Under the pieces are notes generated by a model. That model was not told where the DNA came from and did no database searches. It was given only the letters and a program-made list of their open reading frames with translations. From positions 473,396,400-473,460,399 of the forward strand of contig NC_081406.1 in the NCBI RefSeq assembly GCF_030272615.1: a DNA stretch of 64,000 bases, given 5' to 3'. This document shows positions 10,206 through 21,381 of the stretch, one piece after another. The DNA is from Cryptomeria japonica. Taxonomy: Eukaryota > Streptophyta > Pinopsida > Cupressales > Cupressaceae. The stretch's first letter is position 1. The number at the start of each line of letters is the position of its first letter. The position numbers and the translations under genes are program-made.

Positions 10206-10218
10206 AAGAGGGGCAAAA
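10206..10218 (+). other. TE1 polypurine tract
   Basis: AAGAGGGGCAAAA lies directly before the TG that opens the 3' LTR, as required for plus-strand priming. Confidence 0.8.
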
Positions 10219-11021
10219 TGTAGACACCTAAAATTGTCATGTCTAATTAAATAAATATTTTATTTATTTAATTATCTAAGCCTAATTCTTCTATTAATTA
10301 AATAAATCTTTATTTATTTAATTAATTCATTTATCCTCTTCTAGCCTTATTTCTCATTTAAATAAATACATTTATTTATTTAAATTATCCTTTTTCTAAA
10401 TTAAATAAATATTTTATTTATTTAATTATCCCACTTCTTCTATTAATTAAATAAATCTTTATTTATTTAATTAATTCTTTAACTTTTTCTACACATGACA
10501 CATGTCATTCATCTCTTAATTCATACACTACCTACCTCTTTCATTATTTTGGTATTTCTTTTACCTACCCTCTAATCTTAGCCGACCTCTCTTTTTACAC
10601 CTCTCAATCTTATCCCTCCATTTCATATTGTGTCTTCTATTTAAGAAGATGCCTCCTTCATTATCAAACCCTAATCATTCTATGCATTCTAATCACTCAG
10701 CCTAATCGACAATTTGGAGGACTCGACTACACTACGATCCTACTTGCAACCACATTCCGTTCTTTGTTGAGCTCTTGTGCACATGAAAATCTGAGAGCAA
10801 AAATATATCAAGCAAGATCAATGGAGATAGGAAGAATGGAGATCCAAACCCTATTGGACATGTGATGGTATAATCTTTGTGATTTCATTTGATTTGCATT
10901 GTCTTAGGTAATCTTCATATGTTATGGTGGATCTTTGTTGATTGTTAGGCTAGGATTTTGTGGTTGAATTCATTTAGCCTTTCAATATTGTTATTATTGT
11001 TATCCATTTTCACCATACACA
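10219..11021 (+). repeat. TE1 3' LTR, 803 bp
   Basis: It starts TGTAGACACC after the polypurine tract and ends CATACACA; its last 332 bases repeat at the window start. A weak TATA-like CTATTTAAG near 10638 could mark the promoter in U3/R. Confidence 0.9.
10244..10475. repeat. Five AT-only palindromes in TE1 U3
   Basis: Near-perfect inverted repeats built from TTAAATAAA/TTTATTTAA arms lie at 10244-10274, 10293-10327, 10357-10386, 10398-10428 and 10441-10475. The first and fourth share one centre (ATATTT), and the second and fifth share another (ATCTTT), suggesting a duplicated pair. They could extrude as cruciforms or fold in RNA. Confidence 0.8.
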
Positions 11022-11026
11022 CTATG

Positions 11027-12664
11027 CAGCAAGGGTCACATAAACAAACCCTTGAGATCACTCTCATAATGAGAGCCTCTCACTCTAAGGCTGTCAAACT
11101 CCTTCCACCCCCAAGACCATCCTACCCTCCCAAGGGTAAGAAAGCCTTGGATACTCCCAAAACACAAGAAAAGGATAAATAGAAATAAGAGGAAGATCAC
11201 ATAATTTTTTCACAAAGGAAAGACAAGGAAAAACAACATTTACATTCAAGCATTTCTACAAATAGATTTCAAACATGCAAGTAAGAGAAAGCACCAACCT
11301 TGAATCTGCCAAGGGTATTCTAGGGATAGCTTGGAGAAGAGTAGCCCAATTCCACAAATCTTTTCTGCAACACTTAGCCAAAATTCCTATTCTAAAACTG
11401 GTTTTATTCCAAAATTGCTAAAATCTCAAAAAATGGAGAGTGGGTGATTAACTCACTAAGTCTCAATCTCTAGCCTAAGGAGGCTTCTCTCACTCCTTCC
11501 AACCTCTTGGATAGAGTGAGAGACTCCCATTGGTTGGTCTTCCCTAGGTCTTACACACTCCCTAACCAATGCACCTCAAGAAGAGGAATGAAATGGGGAA
11601 GAGGAATGACACATACCAAGAAGGTTATCTAACCAAGGATGACACTCCTATAGATGAAATTCGTCCATCTTGGGAAAACCTCTTTTTTGGGTGGTTAAAC
11701 AAGCCCTAGGAGAAAGACACATGGCCAAATTTGGCCTTCACCCATAGGTATCCCATGAGGCCCAATAAAAATGCCCCAAAACTGACTCTAGGAGTTGGTT
11801 TAGCCCTTTGAAAGTCCACCTAAAGTTAACCTACGGGTCAACTCTGAGTTGACCCTCCTTATGGCTCACTATCTTAGATTTCTTGGAACCTTCAAGGATA
11901 ATTTGGAAATATATCAATTAAACAAAAACTAAATCTCTCAAAAAGGTGACATGACAATTGCCAACACAACATACAACATATGTGTCAAGTGACACTAAAA
12001 AATAATTCCACATCACAAATGCACAGATGACAATTGTCCCTTGAATGATTTAAACAATTTAATAAATACAATTTACACACATGCAACTTTTACATTTACG
12101 AATAAAATACAATACATACGGGGTGTTGTCTCTCCAAATAGACAACCCCTAGTTTTACAAACGTACATAGGCCTAGGCTTGATTCTCCATAATGTTTCCA
12201 TGGTCACATGGATATTTTTTCTATGCATCTCAATTACACATTAGCAATTCCCAAATAGCCTCATATAATATTAAACACATAAATAAGAATACACATCAAT
12301 CACTCTGCATACAATTGACATCATACAATTTAATTTTCCATATATCAAAGCAAATCCACATAAGCAATTATCATAATCCTCATAATTTTAATCCATTCAT
12401 AAGATATGCATCATATTTCTAGCATCCTAATAAAGTCCTGCAAATCAAATAATGACATACAACATCTTAATGTTATCCTATTCTAGAATCATATAAAATT
12501 CTATATCCATAATTCATAGAAATGAAGCATCTATATATCAATGTTATCCAATTCCTAGGATCATATAAAATTCTACATCCATAATACATGAAAATAGAGC
12601 ATCCATAATAATTCCAACATGAAAATCACTAAAATGCTAGGATGGGTCAGGGTAGGGCCTCACA
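11027..12664 (-). repeat. TE2 3' LTR, probably cut by TE1
   Basis: Read on the minus strand, the LTR begins TGTGAGGCCCTACCCTGACC directly after a polypurine tract. On the plus strand it ends CTCACA at 12664. I see no matching far end before TE1, so TE1 probably inserted into this LTR and the rest lies left of the window. The sequence has no ORF of interest and is AT-rich from about 11990. Confidence 0.55.
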
Positions 12665-12677
12665 CCCTCCCCCTCTA
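12665..12677 (-). other. TE2 polypurine tract overlapping the pol stop codon
   Basis: On the minus strand TAGAGGGGGAGGG runs into the LTR start TGTGAGG. Its first three bases are the stop codon of the polyprotein (12677-12675). Confidence 0.75.
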
Positions 12678-13508
12678 GGCATGAACTTCCTCCTGGAGTT
12701 CATAAAAAAGATGAGGGTATTGTGATCTCATACATGCTGCATCCTCCCATGAAGTTGTAACCTCATCATAGCAATCCCACTGGACCCTAACCTGGTCCAT
12801 CTCTCGACCTCGAAGGGCCAACGTTTGGCGAGCCAACATGAGAATGGGCTCCAAAGCTAGCTGCCCGTCCGACTTCACCTGCAAGGCATCCCAATCTAAA
12901 ATATGAGACTCATCATAGATATATTTCCTCAAAACTGAAACATGAAACACATCGTGGATGCGTGAGAAGCTAGGTGGTAAAGCTAGGCGATAAGCAACTG
13001 GTCCTATCCTCTTAAGGATCTCAAATGGTCTGACAAAGCAAGGTGTGAGCTTAGAACCCTTTCCATAATGAATTGGACTCTTATGCGGCTGCATTCTCAA
13101 AAAAACTCTGTCCCCAACCATGTAACTCTAGTCTATCCTCTTTGCATCTGCATACTTCTTCTGCCTATCATGTGCCTCTCTAAGGCACTATCTAATCAAA
13201 ATTACCCATTTCTCTATATCACGAACCATCTCAGGACCTATGGCCACTCTATCCTCAATACGGTCCCAACTCAAAGGTGCCCTGCAAGGTCTACCATACA
13301 AAGATTGATATAGTGGTATCCCCAAAGAAGTGTGATGCCCATTGTTATAGGAAAACTCTACTAAATGAAGGTACTCCTCCCATCTGGTCTGATGATCCAT
13401 GACCTACATGCAGAGCATATCCTCTAGCACCTGGTTAACCCACTCTATTTGTCCATCCATTTTCGGATGATAGGCTGTACTGAAGTTGAGCTTGGTGCCC
13501 ATTGCTAC
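12675..13508 (-). pseudogene. pol: TE2 integrase C-terminal domain and chromodomain
   Basis: The end of the polyprotein binds chromatin and targets insertion in chromoviruses. Visible blocks are FSYNNGHHTSLGIPLYQSLY (end of the integrase core), GDRVFLRMQPHKSP and LTPCFVRPFEILKRIGPVAY (integrase GPF/Y-type module), and VRVQWDCYDEVTTSWEDAA, a chromodomain core with the expected W residues. It ends in QYPHLFYELQEEVHA at the polypurine tract. At least three stops interrupt it, including two TAG codons just before 13121, all in the same frame as upstream pol. The chromodomain type fits the Tekay/Del group. Confidence 0.85.
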
Positions 13509-14160
13509 TTATAATGCCTTCCAAAAGGAAGAAGTGAAGAGGGAATCCTTGTCAGAAATAATCTTGTGTGGAATGCCATGAAGCCTGACAATGTCTCGCA
13601 AGAACACTTGTGCCATTGTTGGTGCTGTGAAGGTAGTCCGGACTGGTGAGAAGTGGGCCACTTTGGTCAACTTGTCAACTATCACCAAGATAGCATCATG
13701 GTGATGGGATGACATGGGAAGACCAATGATGAAATCCATGGATATAGTATCCCACTTCCACTCTGGTATAGCATGAGACTAGAGCAACCCACCTGGATGG
13801 CGGTGCTTTGCCTTGACTCTCTGACACTCAAGGCATCGGGCTACTAACTCAGCAATAAGCTGCCGCATACCTGGCCAATGATATAAGTGCCTCAAGTCTG
13901 CATGCATCTTCTTAACCCCGAGATGCACTGCATAAGGAGCTATGTGAGCCTCCATGACAATGAACTCTCGTAATCCCCCAGGAGAAGGTACATAGATGCA
14001 CCCTCTATGGCGTAATAGTCCACCAGACTCTAAATAGTAATCCACATACTTCCCCTCTAGGGTCTCTTGAGATCGAATCATCTGACAAACCTCTAGATAC
14101 CATCCATCCTCTGGCAATCGCTGCAATATACGGTCTCTCAAATCTATGCTCATAGATATG
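13509..14160 (-). pseudogene. pol: TE2 integrase zinc-binding and catalytic core
   Basis: The H-H-C-C zinc module is intact (HLGVKKMHADLRHLYHWP, then CLECQRVKAKHRHPGG). The catalytic core carries the first Asp in MDFIIGLP, the second Asp region as SDKDSLFTSSFW (normally SDRD-type), and the Glu downstream in the AYHP...DGQIEWVNQ block. A TAG at 13779-13781 splits the zinc and core parts and a TAA at 13509-13511 ends the open stretch. Both sit where a Gln codon is usual. Confidence 0.85.
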
Positions 14161-14174
14161 GAATATGCCTCATG

Positions 14175-14735
14175 TCATCTCCTACTCAAGGCATCTGCAA
14201 CTATGTTCTCCTTCCCCTTGATATAGTGGACATCAAAATCATACTCGCATAGAAACTCCATCCATCTCCTCTGACAGGCATTAAGATTAGGCTGGGTGAA
14301 GATGTACTGCAAACTCTGATGGTCTGAATGAAGCTCGAAGTGATGACCCAAAAGGAAGTGTCTCCACCTCACAAGTGCATGTACTACTGCTGCAAGCTCT
14401 AGGTCATGCATAGGGTAGTTAAGCTCATGAGTTTTAAGTTTCTTAGACTCGTAATCTATAACTCGACCCTCCTGCATAAGGATTGCTCCTAATCCATCCA
14501 AGGAAGCATCTGTGCATACCATGAAATTAGCTGTGGGGTCTGGCACAATGAGGATAGGTGCACTAGTGAGTGCCCTTTTCAGATCCTGAAAAGTCCTCTC
14601 ACACCTCTCTATCCACTCAAATTTCTTTCCCTTTCGCTGGAGGGATGTAATGGGATGTGCAACTTTGGAAAATCCCTCAACAAAGCATCTGTAGTATCTT
14701 GCTAAACCAATGAAGCTCCTGACCTTTGTCACATT
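14175..14735 (-). pseudogene. pol: TE2 RNase H domain
   Basis: The domain degrades RNA of the RNA-DNA hybrid. It is open for 185 codons and includes the connection (FIGLARYYRCFVEGFSKVAH) and the catalytic pattern CTDASLDGLGAILMQ, MHDLELAAVVHALVRWRHFL and LHSDHQSLQYIF, with the Asp, Glu and Asp residues present. It ends in YIKGKENIVADALSRR, the usual Gypsy boundary, where a TGA (14175-14177) replaces the expected Arg-type codon. TGA also replaces a likely Trp just upstream of 14732. Confidence 0.85.
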
Positions 14736-14739
14736 GGTT

Positions 14740-15581
14740 GGCGTTGGTCAATCCATAATAGCTTTGATCTTTGATGGGTCAACTAAGATCCCTTCACCGG
14801 ATATAACATGCCCAAGGTACTTGACCTCTGATATAAAGAAAGCACACTTTGACAAACTTCTAAACAACTGGTTGTCCCTCAAACACTGCAAAACCTACCT
14901 CAAATACTCCTTATGCTCCTTCTCATTATGAGAATATATCAATATGTCATCGAGGAACACAATCACAAATCAGTTGAGGAAAGTGCAGAATACCCCATTC
15001 ATGAGACTCATGAATACAGCTGGAGCATTCGTAAGACTGAATGGGACCATAGTGAACTCATAGTGGCCATATATGGTGTGAAACACGGTCTTGTGGGTAT
15101 CACTCTCCACAATCCTCAACTGATGATACCCTGACTTCAGATCTATTTTGGAAAACACTTTAGCACCCTAAAGCTGATCAAACAAATGATCAATCCTGGG
15201 CAAGGGATAACGGTTCTTGATGGTTACTTTGTTTAGTTGCCTGTAATCCATGCATAACCGAAGGGACCCGTCCTTCTTCTTCACGAAGATGACTGGTGTG
15301 CCCCAAGGGGAGATGCTAGGATGAATGTGACTCTTCTCTAAGAGTTCCTCTAGCTGCATCTTGAGCTCATTAAGCTAGTGTGTGGTCATCCTATAAGGTG
15401 CTCTCAAAACTGGCTCGACTCCTAGTACCGGATCTATGTGGAAGTCAATCTCTCTGCTAGGTGGCATACTAGGTAGCTCAGCTGGAAACACATCTACAAA
15501 CTCCTCAAGGATAGGATGATCATCTAGGGAAGGCTCCTTCTCATTTTCTTCCTCTCTATCACTGATGGTGATAGCAAACAA
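14740..15581 (-). pseudogene. pol: TE2 reverse transcriptase
   Basis: The RT runs from PILEEFVDVFPAELP through [32 protein letters not shown], and the active site FLDDILIYSHN (FLDD, a common variant of YVDD/YIDD). Stops at 15375-15377, 15168-15170, 14970-14972 and near 14893 break it, but no frameshift is needed from gag to the end. Family alignment would place Gln or Arg at these sites. Confidence 0.85.
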
Positions 15582-16125
15582 CTAGCATCCCTTTCGCATG
15601 CTCCGCTTAAGATGCATAGCGGAAATCATACAAAGAGACATAGGCCTCTGAATCCCAGTGATTTCTATAGGAGCACCATGATCATCCTCACACTCGATCT
15701 TTTTTAGGCGACAATCCATCTTAGCTCTATGGGTGTAAAGCCAATCCATGCCAAGTACGATGCCATAAGATCCAAGTGGTGTAACTCTAAGGCCTACTAG
15801 GGTGGTGGTATTACCAATCTGGAGCGGACATCCCCTAACCTCTGAATGCACTGACACTTTAGCCCCTGATGCTAACTCCACTTCATAATTGACACCTTGC
15901 CTAACTGCCACTAGCCCGCAACGCTCCACAACCAATGGATATATAAAGGAGTAAGTAGCTCCTGAGTCAAACAATATAGAAATACCGATACCTCTGATCA
16001 TACCTGCAACCTCAATGACTGTGGCTTGGTGCTCTGCCTAGCGGTTGTCAACCGTTGCAAAAATCCTATGGGACTTGCCCATATCTCCAACTGTAGGCTC
16101 TGATGCTGCCATCCTCTAACTACTT
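15582..16125 (-). pseudogene. pol: TE2 aspartic protease
   Basis: The active-site motif is ILFDSGATYSFI and the second block is GSYGIVLGMDWLYTH, both complete. The protein cuts the polyprotein during particle maturation. A TAG lies near 16045 and another near 16118, and a TAG at 15582-15584 separates protease from RT. Confidence 0.82.
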
Positions 16126-17004
16126 GCCATCTGACCTCGCAGACACTCTCTCGCCATGTGCCCCATGGCTCCACATGTGAAACAAGCACTGCGTGCCTGA
16201 AATTGTGCGCCCTGAGGCCTAGAGAAAGGCTGCCCACCTGTCCTGCTCGAACCACTGTACCCACCCCTAGAGGACTACTGAGTCCGTGTCGGAGGTGTGT
16301 ATGTACCCTGTTCTCTCTAGTCGCACCTAGGACCCTGAGAATGCCACTGCTTGGGCTTGGAGCCCTGTTGTCCCTGAGGGGGCCTCTACCTCTGACTCTA
16401 TTGTGACTGCTGCGAAGGAGGGGGTTTATGGACCAGGTTTCGGTTCTGAAACTGATCCCTCATGTCTTGTGGCCTGACCTGAATCTCCTTGATTAACAAA
16501 GCCTTCTCCACGGCAACCCGAAGGCTCCCTGGAGCGGCCATCCTCACCAGTCCTCCTATCCTAGCATTAAGTCCCCTGATAAAATGGTTTACGAGAAGCT
16601 TCTCGTCCTTCAGGTAATCCACATAAGGTAGGAGCTCAATGAACTTGCTCTCGTATTGGGTCACTGAGAGACCCTTCTGTTGGAGGTCGTGGAACTCATC
16701 TATCCTACGTTGCCTAAAGTGCTCTAACAGGTATCTCTCCCTGAACCTCTTTGTGAAGATTTCCCATGTGAGGGTGTTTGCAGCTAGGCCACACTTGTAT
16801 TCCTCTTGTCTCCACCATGTGGAGGTCGTCGCTCTCAAAAGGTGGACTGCAACTTGTGCCTTCAGATTGCTTTCGTAAGAACACAATGCAAAGTACTGGT
16901 CTAGGCTCAAAATCCAAGCCTTAGCTTCTACCTCATCGGTAGATCCCCCAAAAGATGGTGGCCGGAGGTGCAAAACCTCCTTGATAAGATCCCCTAGCTT
17001 GTAC
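16126..17004 (-). pseudogene. gag: TE2 Gag (capsid plus CCHC knuckle), 5' truncated
   Basis: From LRPPSFGGSTDEVEAKAW onward this is a Gypsy capsid domain, with LLRATTSTWWRQEE, FRERYLLEHFRQRRIDEF and VTQYESKFIELLPYVDYL blocks. A single knuckle CFTCGAMGHMAREC lies about 16203-16126. Three or more TAG codons sit in the Gln-rich linker between about 16398 and 16265. The N-terminal start is missing: the frame continues upstream without a stop into a Copia knuckle protein (see TE3), so the open frame 17159-16398 is a chimera. Confidence 0.82.
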
Positions 17005-17920
17005 TTGAAACAACTGATGTTCTTTTTCACTAAATTTCTTGAATTAGTTTTAAATTTGCACTGATTAGCTTTATGACCATAACCATTACATGTATGACAA
17101 AATCTGTGAAAGTTATAATTCATCTTATTTACTCCAACTAGATTATGATTGTAACTCATAGCATGGTTTCTACAGTAATTTTCTTTGTGATCAAACCTCT
17201 TGCAATTATAACAATGAATGCTTCTACAGTTTGCAGCCTTATATCCAAATTTGTTGCATTGAAAATAATAACCATTAAAAGATGGGTACCTTTGTACATT
17301 AGGCTGACGAATTGGTGGCCTTCTTGCATTAGTATTTTGATTCTGAGTCTTGCCTACATCTTTTGATTTCTTCTCAACTTTTTCCTTAACTTATTTGCTT
17401 TTATCTTTCTCATTCTAATCTGAGCACTTACCGGGCTGAAATCCAAGTCCAGTCTTGTCCAAATGAGCTTTCTGCATGTTGATCAATTCTTCCAGGAGCT
17501 TACTATTGTCAAGAACCTTATTCCATGCTTTCAACTTCTTCACTTCTTGTTCTAGCTATTCACATTCTTCAATCTTTAGCTTGATTGATTCTTTTAGGGT
17601 TTCTTCTATCTTATTCTTTTCCTCAATCTTCTACAATTAATCTTTAACAGTCTCATTCGCTTGCTTCAACTGATTGTTAACCTCCTTATGCCTCAATCAA
17701 AAAAATTTAGATTTTCTCTCAACTTCTACACACATTCATTCACTACTTTCACATTTTCTTTCAATTCCTCAATCTCTAATTCAACACTTTCCAAATTTTC
17801 AAGAGTTGTCTGCAATTCTTTATCCAACTAAAACTCTCTGATCATACACATAGGTGCCATGATTCAACTAGTAATAATCTCCCTCAAGTGGTTAAGCTTT
17901 CAAACAAGAGACCAAATCTC
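17005..17920 (-). pseudogene. gag: TE3 Copia-type Gag remnant: coiled coil plus knuckle array
   Basis: On the minus strand, after the primer site, the broken frame shows coiled-coil-like sequence rich in E, K and L (about 17880-17380). A knuckle array follows: YFQCNKFGYKAANC (degenerate), CYNCKRFDHKENYC, CHTCNGYGHKANQC and a fourth cut after CFKYK where TE2 gag begins. CCHC knuckles bind the element RNA. Several stops and frame breaks lie in the coiled-coil part. The rest of the element and its left LTR are missing, apparently replaced by TE2. Confidence 0.65.
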
Positions 17921-17928
17921 TAATACCA
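17917..17928 (-). other. TE3 primer binding site (degenerate tRNA-Met type)
   Basis: The minus strand reads TGGTATTAGAGA two bases after the LTR, against the common plant Copia site TGGTATCAGAGC; two differences. Confidence 0.6.
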
Positions 17929-17930
17929 AT

Positions 17931-19245
17931 TATTGAATTGGTTGAAGGAACCAGAATACTGAGGGGGGAGGGTGAATCAATATTCCCACATAATCTAAAA
18001 CTTTCTTACAAATCTTAAACCATTTACTAATATGTCAATTTTATTAAGCACATTAACATCGGCTAGAAAATGCATAATAAACATGAAAACATAGCCACAA
18101 ATGGAACACTAGATTTTATAAGTGGAAAAACCAAATGGGAAAAACCAAGGAGAGTGTTAGCTCTCAAGAGAATATAACTAGTTATATCGTGTTTACAGAA
18201 TGGGGTGACTCACCACCAGATTACAAAAGTGGCTCACCGTCGGAATGCTTACTGCAACAAGTGTAAATGAATTGAGGAAAATTGCATCTATACATACATA
18301 AGGTCAGTTCTAGGTTAAGCTCAAATTACAATTCACAAACCTACGACAGATATGGTGAAAGATCTTTATAGACTGATCACAACCACTTGTGGCAGATTCA
18401 ATGAAAGATCTTTATACTGCTAATCACAACCACTTGCAACAGATCCGGTGAAAGATATTTGTACTACTTATCACAACCACTTGCAACAGATCCGGTGAAG
18501 GATTACTGCAACACTATCTGCACTCTAACTCTGCTCCAACTGATTCAATGTCTACAACTTGCATTTCACACACTACTTTTTACCACTTATTCCATGTCAT
18601 ACATCCATGCATTCATACACTTCTATATATATATACCAAAAAGCTTACACATCAAGATAATGTGTTGGCCAAGCCCAAGTAATACACTGCTCGAATCAAC
18701 GCATTATCCAATAAAGCCTTAACCATAAGCATGATAACCAAGTCGGCCTACACAAGATCTCTACATTCTTCCCTTACACAATTCACTCACCGATGCATAT
18801 ACTATAATTATTGGAATGGGATAGGAGTCAACAAGACCCATAGACGCTTACCCATAACATAAAATAGCAACTCCAAACTCCAAAAGAATACAACTTCCAT
18901 GGATACCATAGATACCGAACCAAGAGACATGAAAGATACAACTAACATAACCAAAATAGTTGATACTGAGACACACAACTGATACTGTGACCAATATACA
19001 ATAGAATAAGCACAACTCAGAATTCTAAAAAGGAGGATCTTTTGGAAAAGACACCAAAAGTTTATCTACACCTTACTGCATCATACCCATAGCAACATCA
19101 GAACTGCACACCTCATCTGCATATACATATATCATCTGCATATACATAAATCATCTGTGTATATCAACTGCACATACCATCCAGACCAAACTGGATAACT
19201 GATTTGACAACAATGACAACAATGACAATATTCACATGTCTAACA
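17931..19245 (-). repeat. TE3 5' LTR
   Basis: The plus strand starts TATTGAATTGG beside the primer site and ends TCTAACA; the first bases have TA for the expected TG. It contains the shared end module (GAGGGGGGAGGGTGAATCA near 17967) and the shared AGTGGAAAAACC...GGGAAAAACC module near 18121. The far end carries CAACAATGACAACAATGACA, as in the other Copia LTRs of this window. It holds four 46-47-bp tandem units. Confidence 0.65.
18349..18515. repeat. 46-47-bp tandem repeat in TE3 LTR, 3.5 units
   Basis: Units begin at 18349, 18395, 18442 and 18489 and contain GGTGAAAGATCTTTAT and ATCACAACCACTTG. Differences are mostly single bases. Confidence 0.85.
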
Positions 19246-19458
19246 GTACTAAGCAAAGAAAGCATCATTAACCCTCCTGAAATGTTGCAAATTGTCCTTA
19301 AGAGTCAATTGTGTGAAATATTGATCTCTTGTCTCTTGTGGTAAACAACCCTGGAAAATGTCTCATCGAGGTAATTACATATATAAGATATTAAATCATG
19401 TATAACTTCAAGGTGGTAGGGACCAAATGAATGCCACTGTTCATGGTTGCCTCCATTT
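19246..19458. other. Flank between TE3 and TE4, nothing recognised
   Basis: About 210 bases without repeats shared elsewhere in the window. It may be pre-insertion target DNA. Confidence 0.4.
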
Positions 19459-21075
19459 TATAGTATTGTGGCAGTTCTTTAACTCTTTTCAAGAAATATT
19501 CAAGATCGTGTGCTATCTCTATGTCTCTAATGTTGTCAATGTTAGAGGACATAGACAAAGGCAGAAAGATCAGATGAGGGTCTTGTTTCTTGAACTTATT
19601 TGTTTTATTGCTTGGTGAAGGACTTTGACATTTGAGTGTGATGAAAACTCCAATATTCTGAAAAAGATCATCACCATATTTAAGCCAATTATCTTCCTTA
19701 CAATGACTCAAAATCTCAATTTATATAACAAAAGTTTCCGATTGAGTGCAACTTAAATTTGTATTTTAAATTTGCAAGTGTGTACATTTAGTGTAAATTA
19801 GACCTATATTTTTTATTTGCAAAAAAAAACTAGCAAGAGCACAAAAAAAATGCATATTGGACTTATAAGTCCGATTTTCACTTAGAGAATATAAAAAACA
19901 TAAAGGTGCATATCGGGCTTATAAGTCCGATATGCATTTGGGAAGGGTTAATAATTATAAGTCTAATATACACTTATGTAAGTCCGATATGCACTTATGT
20001 TAAAAATCACATAAGGAATAAAACTATCTTAGATGCTAATTGGGGCTATAACCTCGACTCACACCTGAGGAAAGCACCATGGCGCAAGTCGAGGTTACAA
20101 CTCCAATTTGCACAAACACTCAACACTTAGCAAAGATAGTCAATAAAGAAGGTGTATGGCAGAGCCAAGGCCCCGACATGCATCATTGGGTAAAACATGT
20201 GAAACACAGTGATGTGAATTAGGGGTAAACCCAACATGCATTGAATGTTAGGGCTTCGATGTGTGTCAGGCAACCCCGACTCACACCAAAACTAGGGCTA
20301 GAGAAATACATTAGCTATGTTGGGTTGTAAAGCCCGACATGCATCCATAGTGCATGGAGCATCAGAAGGAAGAAAAATAATAGTGTAATGAGGGGCATAT
20401 TTATGATATACATCAAAGTTAAAACTTTGGTTTATATTGGAAATATCAACCCCCCTTACACTATCAATAAAACTAAGGCCAAAGAACAATGGAAACTCGG
20501 AAAGCATGAAATAAAGAGAAAAAAATCACATACCATGGAAAATTTAATCTTGGCCTTGAGAAAATGATCTTCATGCCTCACAAAACCTCAAGAAATTTAG
20601 GAAAAAGAAAGAATATAATGAAATAAAAGAAGAAAGAAAATTCAAACCAAACGCTTAAAATAAATAAATGCAAATACGTGCACAATAATGGTGTATTTCA
20701 GACTTACAAGTTTGATTTGCACCATTAGACCCAAAGAGGTGTAAATCAGACTTATAAGTCTGAAATACACCTAAATAAGACAACTAAGTGCAATGTCTAG
20801 TTCTAAGTCAGACTTTACACTTAAGAAGACAAAGATGGTGTAAAATCGGGCTTAGAATCCGATTTTATACCAGAACCTCAAAATCTCATTTTAAGTCAAA
20901 ATTTTCAATTTTAACTATCAAAACAAGATTTCAAGTATGAAAACAAAGTATTCAAAGAGAAATGAGGCAAAAAAATCCTCATAAAACTAACTCTTAGAGA
21001 AATGGAAGCAAAATTTAAATAAAAAATCGTAAGGGGTTATTCTTGTTTTCACTTGAAACGAAATCAAGGACAACA
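19459..21075 (-). repeat. TE4 3' LTR (left)
   Basis: It matches 39911-41517 over its whole length. On the plus strand it starts TATAGTATTG (TGTAGTATTG in the partner) and ends GGACAACA. It includes several copies of the palindrome GGACTTATAAGTCC or close variants and an open frame continuing the extra ORF described at the right LTR. Confidence 0.8.
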
Positions 21076-21381
21076 TCTTGCTCTGACTGGGGAACATCTT
21101 ATAAGTATTTTTAAAAATAATTAAAAGGTGAAGAACCTCAAATATTTAAGTGCCTTCATTTCTTCCATTGGGTCACAGAGTCAAGCAAATAAAAATGTAA
21201 AACAAGAACAAGAAAAGAAAGAAAATGCACAACTGTACAAGGATTACGACAACTTGAAACTATAATGAGTGAACAATTTGAGATGATATCCACTATGAGG
21301 TAGTGCAAATGGAGTGTTATCCTAATATGCCAGAATATAACTTAATTCTCCACATATATGATGTATTTTAAAAGGACTAGT
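21076..21381 (-). other. TE4 3' untranslated stretch, no gene seen
   Basis: AT-rich sequence between the integrase tail and the 3' LTR. On the minus strand CAGTCAGAGCAAGA directly before the LTR could be the polypurine tract, but it is weak. Confidence 0.4.

Larger units (their letters stand above)
1..11021 (+). mobile_element. TE1: non-autonomous Tat-like Ty3/Gypsy LTR retrotransposon (5' end outside window)
   Basis: The first 331 bases repeat at 10690-11021 with, by eye, six substitutions and one indel, so they are the end of a 5' LTR and its 3' partner. Between them lie a primer site, a 2.5-kb leader, a gag-protease frame that ends in an integrase C-terminal tail, a long 3' region with an antisense gene, and a polypurine tract. 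RT, RNase H and the catalytic integrase domains are absent. Gag with a C-x2-H knuckle, protease of LIDGGA type, the integrase tail and the antisense plant mobile domain all point to the Tat/Ogre group. The 5 bases after the 3' LTR (CTATG) are the expected target duplication, but the left flank is not in the window. Confidence 0.88.

Noticed and set aside
18349-18515. Possible CRISPR-like array (regular 46-47-bp units)
   Set aside because: The whole unit is repeated with no unique spacers, and the context is a plant LTR.
20041-20120. Possible host exon near the GGGGCTATAACCTCGACTC words
   Set aside because: The segment recurs in the other TE4 LTR (40470-40540) with indels and no frame conservation.
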